NCBI RefSeq assembly: GCF_003611035.1 | Contig: NZ_CP030033.1 | Location: forward strand, 1,178,001 to 1,242,000 | Length of the DNA stretch: 64,000 bases | Source of the DNA: Cryobacterium soli | Lineage (GTDB): Bacteria > Actinomycetota > Actinomycetes > Actinomycetales > Microbacteriaceae | Direction: 5' to 3' | Shown here: positions 42,156 through 49,694 of the stretch, in pieces | Layout of the letters: the number at the start of each line of letters is the position of its first letter | How positions within the stretch are numbered: position 1 is the stretch's first letter | Notes under the pieces: model-generated | Databases searched by the model: none | What the model was told of the DNA's origin: nothing | The model's input: only the letters and a program-made list of their open reading frames with translations | Position numbers and translations under genes: made by a program

Positions 42156-43302
42156 GAATCGGGTTCTGGCCGCCCTCGCCCGCGTCATCGACCCGGAGAT
42201 CCGCAAACCCATCACCGAGCTCGACATGGTGTCGGGTGTCACGATCGACGCCGACGGCGGCGCCACCGTGGACATCCGGCTCACCATCGCCGGCTGCCCG
42301 GCGGCCACCCGCATCGAGACGGATGTGCGCGAGGCGACCGAATCCGTCGTCGGGGAGGGCCTGGCCCGCGTGGTCGTCTCGGTGATGACCCCCGAGCAGC
42401 GCCGCGCCATGACCGAGAAGCTCCGCGGCGGCCAGGGCGCCCGCAGCCTGCAGTTCTCCCCCGACTCGCTCACCCGCATCTACGCGATCACCAGCGGCAA
42501 GGGCGGCGTGGGCAAGTCCACCGTCACCGCCAACCTGGCCGTCGCCCTGGCCGCGCGGGGCCTCCGCGTGGGCATCGTCGACGCCGATGTCTACGGCTTC
42601 TCGATCCCGGGCCTCCTCGGCCTGGTCACCCCGCCGGCCACGCCCGGCGGCCAGTCCGGTATGGTCAAGCCCACCCAGGTGGGCGACATGATCCTGCCGC
42701 CGATCGGCTACGACGTGAAGGTCATCTCGATCGGCATGTTCGTCGACGACACCTCGGTGGCCGTCGCCTGGCGCGGCCCGATGCTGCACCGCACCATCAC
42801 CCAGTTCCTCACCGAGGTCTACTTCGGCGACCTCGACATCCTGCTGCTCGACCTGCCGCCGGGCACCGGCGACATCGCCATCTCGGTGGGTCAGCTGCTG
42901 CCGCACGCCGAGGTCATCGTGGTCACCACCCCGCAGCCGGCCGCCTCCGACATCTCCGAGCGCAGCGGCGCCGTGGCCCGGCACACCGGCCAGTCGATCT
43001 ACGGCGTCATCGAGAACATGTCCGGGCTGATGCAGCCCGACGGCACCATGCTGGAGATCTTCGGCTCCGGAGGCGGCGCCGAGGTCGCCGCCCGGCTCTC
43101 CGCCGGTCAGGACACCCCGGTGCCGCTGCTCGGCCAGGTACCGCTCTCCGTCGCCCTGCGCAGCGGCGGCGACACGGGCATCCCGGTGGTGCTCGGCGAC
43201 CCGGCCGACCCAGCGGCGGCGGCCATCCAGGCCATCGCCGACCGGCTGGCCACCCGCGGACGCGGCCTGGCCGGGCTGAGCCTGGGCATCTCCCCGCGCT
43301 GA
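42148..43302 (+). CDS. mrp: Mrp/NBP35-family Fe-S carrier ATPase
   Basis: 384 aa. An N-terminal MIP18/DUF59 domain (LARVIDPEIRKPITELDMV, IAGCPAATRIE) is followed by a deviant Walker A ITSGKGGVGKSTVTANLA, DADVYGFSIPGLLG and LLLDLPPGTGDIAISVGQLL. The bound Fe-S-cluster CxxC seen in some relatives is not obvious. It probably carries or inserts iron-sulfur clusters. Start is TTG 42148: AGGAGG at 42133-42138 lies 9 bases upstream and the N-terminal homology begins immediately after. It overlaps DUF1003 by 8 bp. Confidence 0.9.
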   Translation: MTENRVLAALARVIDPEIRKPITELDMVSGVTIDADGGATVDIRLTIAGCPAATRIETDVREATESVVGEGLARVVVSVMTPEQRRAMTEKLRGGQGARSLQFSPDSLTRIYAITSGKGGVGKSTVTANLAVALAARGLRVGIVDADVYGFSIPGLLGLVTPPATPGGQSGMVKPTQVGDMILPPIGYDVKVISIGMFVDDTSVAVAWRGPMLHRTITQFLTEVYFGDLDILLLDLPPGTGDIAISVGQLLPHAEVIVVTTPQPAASDISERSGAVARHTGQSIYGVIENMSGLMQPDGTMLEIFGSGGGAEVAARLSAGQDTPVPLLGQVPLSVALRSGGDTGIPVVLGDPADPAAAAIQAIADRLATRGRGLAGLSLGISPR

Positions 43303-43354
43303 CCCGGCCCCGCGAGCCGCCTCCCCCTCGCGCGTGCGCTGCGGCACACGTGTC

Positions 43355-43360
43355 TAGACT
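43355..43360 (+). promoter_or_regulatory. -10 hexamer, leaderless start of gabD2
   Basis: TAGACT, six bases (GCCCCC), ATG at 43367. Confidence 0.5.
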
Positions 43361-43366
43361 GCCCCC

Positions 43367-44917
43367 ATGACTTCCGCCACGTTGGAACTCCCGTTCATCG
43401 CCGAACTCGCCCGCGACATCCGCTCCACCTCCGGTGACACGGTCACGGTCATCGCCCCCTTCACCGGGCAACCGCTGCACGCGCTGCCGCTGAGCAGTCC
43501 GCAGGACGTCACGGATGCCTACGCCCGCGCCCGCCTCGCCCAGATCGGCTGGGCCCGAGCCGGATTCGCCCACCGCCGAGCGGTGCTGCTGAAGGCCCAC
43601 GACCTGCTGCTGAGCCGGCGCGAGAGCCTGCTCGACACCCTGCAGACCGAGACCGGCAAGACCCGCGGGCAGGCGTTCGAGGAGGTCTTCCAGGCCGCCG
43701 GGGTCACCCGGTACAACGCCCTCGCCGCCCGGCGGGTGCTCGGCGGTGAGCGGCGCAGGTCCGGCCTGCCGGTGCTCGTGACCACCCGGGTGCGCTACCG
43801 GCCCAAGGGCGTCGCCGGGGTCATCACCCCGTGGAACTTCCCGCTCAGCCTGGCCGCGATGGACGTCGTCCCCGCGCTGGCCGCCGGCTGCGGAGTGGTG
43901 CAGAAGGCCGACAACCAGGGGACGCTGAGCATCCTGATGCTGCGCCGGGCGTTCATCGACGCCGGGGTGCCGGCCGACCTCTGGGCCGTCGTGACCGGGC
44001 CGGGCTCCGAGATCGGCAGCGCGGTCACGGCCGGCGCCGACTACGTGTGCTTCACCGGCTCGACACCCACGGGCATCCAGGTGGGCGAACAGGCGGCGAG
44101 CACCCTCATCGGGGCGTCGCTCGAGCTGGGCGGCAAGAACCCGATGATCGTGCTCGACGACGTCGACCCCCACCGCGCCGCAGCCCAGGCCGCGTACGCC
44201 TGCTTCTCGTCGCTCGGGCAGCTCTGCGTGTCGATCGAGCGCATCTACGTGCAGCGGGCGGTCGCGGAGCGCTTCCTGCAGGAGTTCAGCACTCTCACCC
44301 GGGCCCTGCTGCTCGGCTCCGGCCTGGACTACCGGGCGGACGTCGGTTCGCTCACCTCGCAGGACCAACTGGACCGGGTCACCAGGCACGTGCAGGATGC
44401 GGTGTCCCACGGCGCCACTGTGCACGCGGGCGGCCGGGGCCGGCCCGACCTCGGCCCGTACTTCTTCGAGCCCACGATCCTCACCGGCGTCACCCCGGCC
44501 ATGCTCTGCTTCGCCGACGAGACGTTCGGACCGGTGGTGTCGGTGTCGGTGGTCGACACCGAGCAGGAGGCGATCCTCGCCGCCAACGACAGCGCCTACG
44601 GGCTGAACGCGGCGGTGCTCAGCGGCTCCGCCCGGCGAGGCCTGCGCGTGGCCGGCGCGCTGGAGGCCGGGAGCGTCAACGTGAACGAGGGCTACCGCGG
44701 CTCGTTCTCCGCCGTCGACGCGCCCATGGGCGGCGTCAAGAGCTCAGGCCTGGGCCGTCGCAACGGACCAGAGGGCCTCAAGCGGTTCGTGGACCCGGTC
44801 ACCATCTCCCTGGCCACCGGTGTGCTTCGACTGCCCGGAACCGGCACGGAGTTCGCGCGACTGGTGGGGCCCATGGTGCTGCTCGCCCGCACTCTGAAGG
44901 CGGCTCGTCGGCGTTAG
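43367..44917 (+). CDS. gabD2: Succinate-semialdehyde dehydrogenase (NADP+), GabD2 type
   Basis: 516 aa aldehyde dehydrogenase. The cofactor and catalytic motifs are GVITPWNFPLSL, FTGSTPTGIQVG, ASLELGGKNPMIV (general base Glu near 254) and ACFSSLGQLCVSIERIY (catalytic Cys near 286), ending with MGGVKSSGLGRRNGPEGL. It is most like mycobacterial GabD2 as remembered. It oxidises succinate semialdehyde to succinate, feeding the TCA cycle. It is a single-gene transcript with a predicted leaderless start. Confidence 0.85.
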   Translation: MTSATLELPFIAELARDIRSTSGDTVTVIAPFTGQPLHALPLSSPQDVTDAYARARLAQIGWARAGFAHRRAVLLKAHDLLLSRRESLLDTLQTETGKTRGQAFEEVFQAAGVTRYNALAARRVLGGERRRSGLPVLVTTRVRYRPKGVAGVITPWNFPLSLAAMDVVPALAAGCGVVQKADNQGTLSILMLRRAFIDAGVPADLWAVVTGPGSEIGSAVTAGADYVCFTGSTPTGIQVGEQAASTLIGASLELGGKNPMIVLDDVDPHRAAAQAAYACFSSLGQLCVSIERIYVQRAVAERFLQEFSTLTRALLLGSGLDYRADVGSLTSQDQLDRVTRHVQDAVSHGATVHAGGRGRPDLGPYFFEPTILTGVTPAMLCFADETFGPVVSVSVVDTEQEAILAANDSAYGLNAAVLSGSARRGLRVAGALEAGSVNVNEGYRGSFSAVDAPMGGVKSSGLGRRNGPEGLKRFVDPVTISLATGVLRLPGTGTEFARLVGPMVLLARTLKAARRR

Positions 44918-44947
44918 CCCTCCCATCCCAGCCCGGGCCGTCTCACC

Positions 44948-45049
44948 GGGTTTCGACACGCTCAACCAGTGGTCGGGGCCGCGTCGTTAACGGTGGTCGA
45001 GCCTGTCGATACCCCGCGCCCACTCGGTGGTCAAGATCGTCGAGACCCC
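44948..45049. repeat. Palindromic REP-like intergenic element
   Basis: Three related arms: GGGTTTCGACACGCTCAACC near 44948 (inverted), GGTGGTCGAGCCTGTCGAT at 44992 and GGTGGTCAAGATCGTCGAG at 45026. The first pairs with either later copy to form a long imperfect hairpin. Related degenerate copies occur at 2501-2519 and 61562-61583. The pattern is familiar from Microbacteriaceae intergenic regions. Confidence 0.6.
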
Positions 45050-45103
45050 ACGACCATCTCCGCGTTTCGCAGCCGACCCCGTCACCGCAAGAGGCTCGGC
45101 CAG

Positions 45104-45721
45104 TTAGTTGTTCCCGTCGTTACCGGTGACGTGCACCGCGTTGCCCCAGCAACCGGCATCCGCCCAGTGGTAGTAGTCGCCGGTGCCCGTGTCGCCATCC
45201 AGGGCGAGAGTGAAGCCTGCCTGGCGGTCCGGTTCGACATCACCGACCTGGGTCATGTCCCCTCTGTAGAAGGTGCCCTCGGAGCTCAGCCAGTTTCCCT
45301 GCCAGTCGTATCCCGCCGCGCTCATGCACTCGGTGATCAAACCGTAGAAGTACGCGTACTCCGCGGGGGTGTTGGGCACGGCGTCAGGGTTGGGGGTGCG
45401 CACCTCGACGACGTTGCCGTCGGCGGGCTGGACGTCGGAGGCGCTGTCGTTGGTGTCGGCGGATGAGTCGTCGTCAGCCGCGGCCTCGTCGAATGCGGCC
45501 ACCACAGGCGTCGGGGCGGGGGTGGCGACCGATGTCGGCGCCGGAGTTGCTACGGGGGTCCGTGTGGGCTGCGCGAGGGGCTGCGCCGTGGACTGCGCTG
45601 CGGGCGCCGCTGTCGCTAACGACTGCCCGACCCCGGCAGCATAGGCCGCCACACCGAGGGACACCGTGGCCACTCCCGCGACGAAACCCAGCGCTATCAG
45701 ACGACGTGTGCTTCCGCTCAT
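45104..45721 (-). CDS. Secreted protein of unknown function
   Basis: 205 aa. N-terminal signal or anchor (RRLIALGFVAGVATVSLGVAAYAAG), then a Thr/Pro/Ala-rich linker (TPAPTSVATPAPTP), a Ser/Asp-rich stretch and a C-terminal domain of about 90 residues: NTPAEYAYFYGLITECMSAAGYDWQGNW, with the repeats of Tyr/Trp/Asp continuing to the end (the block is split in the sequence around CMSAAGYDW). Two cysteines in this domain could pair. No family recognised. Start ATG 45721 has GGGGAGAGG upstream. Confidence 0.7.
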   Translation of the reverse strand: MSGSTRRLIALGFVAGVATVSLGVAAYAAGVGQSLATAAPAAQSTAQPLAQPTRTPVATPAPTSVATPAPTPVVAAFDEAAADDDSSADTNDSASDVQPADGNVVEVRTPNPDAVPNTPAEYAYFYGLITECMSAAGYDWQGNWLSSEGTFYRGDMTQVGDVEPDRQAGFTLALDGDTGTGDYYHWADAGCWGNAVHVTGNDGNN

Positions 45722-45864
45722 GGTTCGACCTCTCCCCTGCCGGTGCGCGCCAGAGGTGCGCACTCACCCTTGACGATACTCAGGTCACCGTTCCGGCGGG
45801 TCCCCCAGTCCGAGGACTCCCGCCCTGCGGGATCGTCGGCCGCGATCATGCCGAAGGCCGAGTG

Positions 45865-46248
45865 TCAGGTGGCCTCGGAATCGAACGGGGCGGGACCGGT
45901 CAGGGCACCCTCGCGGGCGCGCTTGCGTTGCAGGTAGGCGCTGTCCGGGTTGACCCCGGCGCGGGAGATCATGGCAGATTGCGGCTTGACCGGTTCGTCC
46001 TCGGTGAGGGCTTCCCGGATGATCCGGCGCGGGTCATACTGGCGCGGGTCGAGCTTCTTCCAGTCGACATCGTCGAACTCCGGCCCCATCTCGTCTTTCA
46101 TCCGGTCCTTGGCGCCGTTGGCCATGTCCCGTAGCTGGCGCACCAGGCGGCCGAGCTGGGCGGCGTAGTGCGGCAGCTTCTCCGGACCGAGCAGGAAGAC
46201 GGCGATGATCCCGACAAGCAGGAGTTTCTCGAACGTCAGACCAAACAT
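45865..46248 (-). CDS. tatB: Twin-arginine translocase subunit TatB
   Basis: 127 aa. One N-terminal membrane helix (FEKLLLVGIIAVFLLGPEKLP) ends in the Tat hinge GPEKLP, followed by an amphipathic helix (LGRLVRQLRDMANGAKDRM) and a charged tail. TatB receives folded Tat substrates with TatC; EfeB at 57555 is a likely client. Start ATG 46248 has TATTCT six bases upstream. The downstream direction is toward the secreted protein gene. It is divergent from the O-methyltransferase gene across 88 bp. Confidence 0.9.
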   Translation of the reverse strand: MFGLTFEKLLLVGIIAVFLLGPEKLPHYAAQLGRLVRQLRDMANGAKDRMKDEMGPEFDDVDWKKLDPRQYDPRRIIREALTEDEPVKPQSAMISRAGVNPDSAYLQRKRAREGALTGPAPFDSEAT

Positions 46249-46254
46249 GCCCTC

Positions 46255-46260
46255 AGAATA
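46255..46260 (-). promoter_or_regulatory. -10 hexamer, leaderless start of tatB
   Basis: TATTCT, six bases (GAGGGC), ATG at 46248. Confidence 0.5.
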
Positions 46261-46302
46261 TCCCCCCGGCGAGGCATCCCCGCACCAGGGGCAGCGCGGC
46301 CC

Positions 46303-46308
46303 TAGGCT
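46303..46308 (+). promoter_or_regulatory. -10 hexamer of the O-methyltransferase gene
   Basis: TAGGCT 28 bases before the ATG, leaving a short leader that carries GGAG, so this promoter is of the leadered type. Confidence 0.4.
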
Positions 46309-46336
46309 TATCCCATACATCTACTGGAGTTGCGGA

Positions 46337-46969
46337 ATGTCTGACAAAGATCTGAATTGGAAATTCGCCGACGACTCGGTGGTGGAGAGCGACGCCCTGG
46401 CCCGTGCCCGCCAGCAGTCCCTCGAACTCGGCATCGACGCGATCGCCCCTTCGGTGGGCGCGCAGTCGGCCGTCGTCGCCGCCGCGACCGGTGCCCGCAG
46501 CATCCTCGAGGTGGGCACCGGGGCCGGCGTCTCCGGCATCTGGCTGCTCACGGGCGCCCCCGCGGCAACGCTGACCTCCATCGACATCGAGGTCGACCAC
46601 CAGCAGCACGCCAAGGCCAACTTCCACGAGGCCGGTATCCCGGGTAACCGGGTGCGGCTCATCACGGGCCGCGCCGCCGAGGTGCTTCCCCGCATGAACG
46701 AGAACTCCTACGACATCGTGTTCGTGGATGCCGACCCGCAGTCGGTCATCGAATACGTCGAGCACGGCCTGCGCCTGGCCCGGCCGGGCGGCACCGTGCT
46801 CGTGGCGCACGCTCTGTGGCGCGGCCGGGTGGCCGACCCCGCTCAGCGCGACGAGGTCGCCACCGGCTTCCGTACCCTGCTCAACGAGATCGCCGGATCC
46901 AAGGCCGTCATCAGCGCCCTCTCCCCCGTGGGCGACGGCCTGCTGCAGATCACCAAGCTGCGCGCCTGA
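46337..46969 (+). CDS. SAM-dependent O-methyltransferase
   Basis: 210 aa. Class I methyltransferase of the catechol-O-methyltransferase-like (Methyltransf_3) group: SILEVGTGAGVSGIWLL (SAM motif I), TSIDIEVDHQQHAKANF (motif II acidic residue), YDIVFVDADPQSVIEYVEH (metal/SAM site) and RPGGTVLVAHALWRGRV. Length is usual for the family; the substrate is unknown. Mycobacterial Rv1220c, also near tatB, is the probable counterpart. Start ATG 46337 follows GGAG by 9 bases. A perfect hairpin lies downstream. Confidence 0.88.
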   Translation: MSDKDLNWKFADDSVVESDALARARQQSLELGIDAIAPSVGAQSAVVAAATGARSILEVGTGAGVSGIWLLTGAPAATLTSIDIEVDHQQHAKANFHEAGIPGNRVRLITGRAAEVLPRMNENSYDIVFVDADPQSVIEYVEHGLRLARPGGTVLVAHALWRGRVADPAQRDEVATGFRTLLNEIAGSKAVISALSPVGDGLLQITKLRA

Positions 46970-47036
46970 CCGTTTCGGCGCCGGGGGCGATCACGGCGGG
47001 AGCATCCGCTGCCGTGTGCCGGCGATGGATACAGCA

Positions 47037-47066
47037 ATCGGCTGTGCGGAGAACCGCACAGCCGAT
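47037..47066. terminator. Bidirectional hairpin terminator
   Basis: Perfect 13-bp stem ATCGGCTGTGCGG / CCGCACAGCCGAT with AGAA loop between the convergent methyltransferase and DUF3117 genes. Confidence 0.82.
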
Positions 47067-47079
47067 CGGTTGAAACTTG

Positions 47080-47256
47080 TTATACGGCCGGGGTGACTAC
47101 ACCGGCGAGCGCATCGTGAAGCTCCTTGGCTTCGGCGTCGTTCACAGAGACGACGAGTCGACCTCCACCTTCGAGCGGTACACGCACGATGATAAGGCGC
47201 CCCTCCTTTACAGCCTCCATTGGCCCGTCTCCGGTCCGTGGCTTCATGGCCGCCAT
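47080..47256 (-). CDS. DUF3117 family small protein
   Basis: 58 aa: MAAMKPRTGDGPMEAVKEGR followed by IIVRVPLEGGGRLVVSVN, the full-length DUF3117 sequence type, highly conserved across actinobacteria and of unknown function. Start ATG 47256 has AAGGGGAG 4 bases upstream, and the family normally begins MAAMKPRTG. A TAATAG word about 35 bases upstream on the minus strand is a possible -10. It stands alone between a shared terminator and the mannosyltransferase-like gene. Confidence 0.92.
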   Translation of the reverse strand: MAAMKPRTGDGPMEAVKEGRLIIVRVPLEGGGRLVVSVNDAEAKELHDALAGVVTPAV

Positions 47257-47317
47257 GAACTCCCCTTCCATTCGTAGTCGTAGTCCTATTATCGACCATT
47301 CGGCCGTCAGACAGTAA

Positions 47318-48559
47318 TTAGGGCGGGGTCCAATCGGCCCCGTCGACGCCCCAGCAGAGCAGAAGCCAGCCCCATTGGCCGCAAACGAGCAGCAGTGTGA
47401 CCACAACGCGGTACACGATGCTGCGCGGCCGGGCGAGCGCGCCGAGCAGCGGGAACATCGGCATCAGCAGCCTGAAGACGCTGGACTGCGGAAAGAACAC
47501 GGCCAGTAGGTAGAGCGCGTAGGACACCACCCACAGCCGCAGGTCCACTCCGAGGCTTCGCACCGCGGGGGTGAACATCAGCACCGCGAAGCCGAGGATC
47601 AGGGCGACCACCACGAGGATGCCCAGCGGCTGGCCGAGCCACCAGACGCCGCTCTGGAACCAGGCGGCGAAGGGCACCAGCTCCTGGTAGCCGATGTACG
47701 CGGAGCGCCAGGCCAGTTCGGTGTCGGTGTAGGCGGTGGCCGACCCCGTCACGGCCCAGGCGATGGCGGGCCAGGCCAACCCCATCAGACCGCTGAACAC
47801 CGCAACGGATGATGCTGTGACCGCTTCGCGGGCGGGGAACGGGTCTCTGGCCCGGCTGTACCAGCGGTACCCCACGTGCAGGGCGAGGAACAAAGCGAAG
47901 GCCAGGCCGCTCGGCCGGGTGAGTGCCATGAGCGCGATCACGGGCACGAGGACCAGGTAGCGGCGTTGCAGCACCAGGAGCAGGGCCAGGGTGAGCAGCA
48001 GCAACTGCATGGACTCCGCGTAGCCGAACTGCAGCAGCGGCGACAGCGGCGCCACGCAGAACAGCAGCACGGCGAACAGGGCCGTCGACTGCGGCTGCAC
48101 CCGGCGCATCAGGCGGTAGAACAGCAGCGCGGTGCCCAGGCTGCACGCGACGGACACCACGACCGCCATGGTCGCCCAGGGTGCTCCTGTGACAAGCATG
48201 AGAATCCGCACCACGGCCGGGTAGCCGGGCATGAACGCCCAGGCATTCTCGCCCACGTGGCCGTCCACCGTGACCGGCAGCACCGACGGGTAGCCGCCGA
48301 CGGCGACGATGTTGTACCAGAGCGCATCCCACATGTTTGCGAACGCCGTGTAGCCGGGCTTCGCCGTCGTCCAGGGGTTCTGCCCCTGCACGCTTGCCAG
48401 CGCCAGCACGAGGGTCGTGGTCACCAGCCGGGAGAGCAGCCAGATCACGATGACCTTCTGCCACCACGGCACCATCCGGTAGCGGGCCAGCCAGCGCGCC
48501 GGCAGCGCCCGGTCGGCCGGGGCGCGCACCGGGGCCGGGGAGGCGCTGGTGGGCGTCAC
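47318..48559 (-). CDS. PIG-V-like integral membrane mannosyltransferase
   Basis: 413 aa with roughly ten membrane segments. N-terminal basic region, IWLLSRLVTTTLVLALA (first helix), FANMWDALWYNIVAVGGYP with the acidic/aromatic luminal motif (WD..WY) found in PIG-V/GPI-mannosyltransferase-like GT-C enzymes, and FGYAESMQLLLL. It probably uses a polyprenyl-linked mannose to modify cell-envelope glycans; acceptor unknown. It starts at GTG 48559, two bases after the dapE stop, so it is likely translated by coupling. Confidence 0.78.
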   Translation of the reverse strand: MTPTSASPAPVRAPADRALPARWLARYRMVPWWQKVIVIWLLSRLVTTTLVLALASVQGQNPWTTAKPGYTAFANMWDALWYNIVAVGGYPSVLPVTVDGHVGENAWAFMPGYPAVVRILMLVTGAPWATMAVVVSVACSLGTALLFYRLMRRVQPQSTALFAVLLFCVAPLSPLLQFGYAESMQLLLLTLALLLVLQRRYLVLVPVIALMALTRPSGLAFALFLALHVGYRWYSRARDPFPAREAVTASSVAVFSGLMGLAWPAIAWAVTGSATAYTDTELAWRSAYIGYQELVPFAAWFQSGVWWLGQPLGILVVVALILGFAVLMFTPAVRSLGVDLRLWVVSYALYLLAVFFPQSSVFRLLMPMFPLLGALARPRSIVYRVVVTLLLVCGQWGWLLLCWGVDGADWTPP

Positions 48560-48561
48560 GG

Positions 48562-49677
48562 TCAGCCGATCGGCGCGGTCAGCCAGGCCCGCAGGGAGTC
48601 TTCGCAGTCGGTGATCTGGGAGAGCGCCACCCGTTCGTCGTCGGCGTGTGCCTTGAGCGGGTCGCCGGGGCCGTAGTTCACGGCCGGGATGCCCAGCGCC
48701 GAAAAGCGGGCCACATCGGTCCAGCCGTACTTGGGGCGGGGTTCGGCGCCGACGGCGTCGAGGAACTTGATCGCCAGCGGCGCGTCCAGGCCGGGCCTGG
48801 CGCCTTCTGCCAGGTCGACCACGGTGATGTCGAAGCCGGCGAACAGCTCTTCGAGGTGGGCCACGGCCTCTGCGGCCGTGCGGCTGGGCGCGAACCTGTA
48901 GTTCACGTGCACCATGCATTCGTCGGGGATGACGTTTCCGGCGATGCCGCCGGAGATTCCGACGGCGTTGAGGCCCTCGCGGTAGACCAGGCCCTCCACC
49001 TCCACCTCGCGTGGGGTGTAGGCCGCGAGGATGTCGAGGATCGGGGCGGCCTTGTGGATCGCGTTCTCGCCTACCCAGGCCCGGGCGGAGTGTGCCCGCG
49101 TGCCGAAGGTGCGCACCTCGATGCGCACGTTGCCGTTGCAGCCGCCCTCGACCTGGCTGTTGCTCGGTTCGCCCAGGATGGCGAAGTCGCCTTCGAACAG
49201 GTCGGGGCGGTTCGCCGCGAGCCGGCCCAGGCCGTTGAGGTCGGCGTTGACCTCTTCGTGGTCGTACCACATCCAGGTCACGTCGACGCTGGGGTCGGTC
49301 AGTTCGGCGGCGAGCTTGAGCTGCACGGCCACGCCGGCCTTCATGTCCACGGTGCCGCGGCCCCAGAGGTAGTCGACACCGTCGACGGTCTCGTAGCGGG
49401 TGGGCAGGTTGTCGTTCAGCGGCACGGTGTCGATGTGCCCGGCGATCACCACGCGCTGGGCGCGGCCCAGGGTGGTGCGGGCCACGATGGTGTCACCGTC
49501 GCGGATCACCTCGAGGTGCGCGGAGCCGGCCAGCGCGGTGGCAATGGCGTCGGCCAGCGGCGTCTCGTTGCCCGACACCGACTCCACATCGCAGATGGCG
49601 CGGGTCAGCTCGATCGACGACGAGGTGAGGTCGAGGGTGAGGGCGGTCTCGGCGGAATCGGTGAGGTCGTTGGGCAC
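48562..49677 (-). CDS. dapE: Succinyl-diaminopimelate desuccinylase DapE
   Basis: 371 aa M20 metallopeptidase-family enzyme. Metal ligands and catalytic residues: VIAGHIDTVP (His, Asp), LWGRGTVDMKAG (bridging Asp), WYDHEEV (catalytic and ligand Glu), ILGEPSNSQVEGGCNG and the C-terminal GPGDPLKAHADDE (His). It cleaves N-succinyl-LL-2,6-diaminopimelate in lysine and peptidoglycan precursor synthesis. GTG start 49677 has no Shine-Dalgarno but TAGATT six bases upstream. It is divergent from dapD with only 17 bp between start codons. Confidence 0.95.
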   Translation of the reverse strand: MPNDLTDSAETALTLDLTSSSIELTRAICDVESVSGNETPLADAIATALAGSAHLEVIRDGDTIVARTTLGRAQRVVIAGHIDTVPLNDNLPTRYETVDGVDYLWGRGTVDMKAGVAVQLKLAAELTDPSVDVTWMWYDHEEVNADLNGLGRLAANRPDLFEGDFAILGEPSNSQVEGGCNGNVRIEVRTFGTRAHSARAWVGENAIHKAAPILDILAAYTPREVEVEGLVYREGLNAVGISGGIAGNVIPDECMVHVNYRFAPSRTAAEAVAHLEELFAGFDITVVDLAEGARPGLDAPLAIKFLDAVGAEPRPKYGWTDVARFSALGIPAVNYGPGDPLKAHADDERVALSQITDCEDSLRAWLTAPIG

Positions 49678-49682
49678 CCTAC

Positions 49683-49689
49683 TAATCTA
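49683..49689. promoter_or_regulatory. Overlapping back-to-back -10 hexamers of dapD and dapE
   Basis: On the plus strand TAATCT (49683-49688) is six bases before the dapD ATG at 49695. On the minus strand TAGATT (49689-49684) is six bases before the dapE GTG at 49677. The hexamers share five base pairs, so only one RNA polymerase can bind at a time and both transcripts should be leaderless. Confidence 0.65.
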
Positions 49690-49694
49690 GAGCC

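Noticed and set aside
47318..49270. A 650-codon minus-strand ORF
   Set aside because: Its N-terminal third is dapE in a wrong frame; the real mannosyltransferase-like gene starts at 48559.
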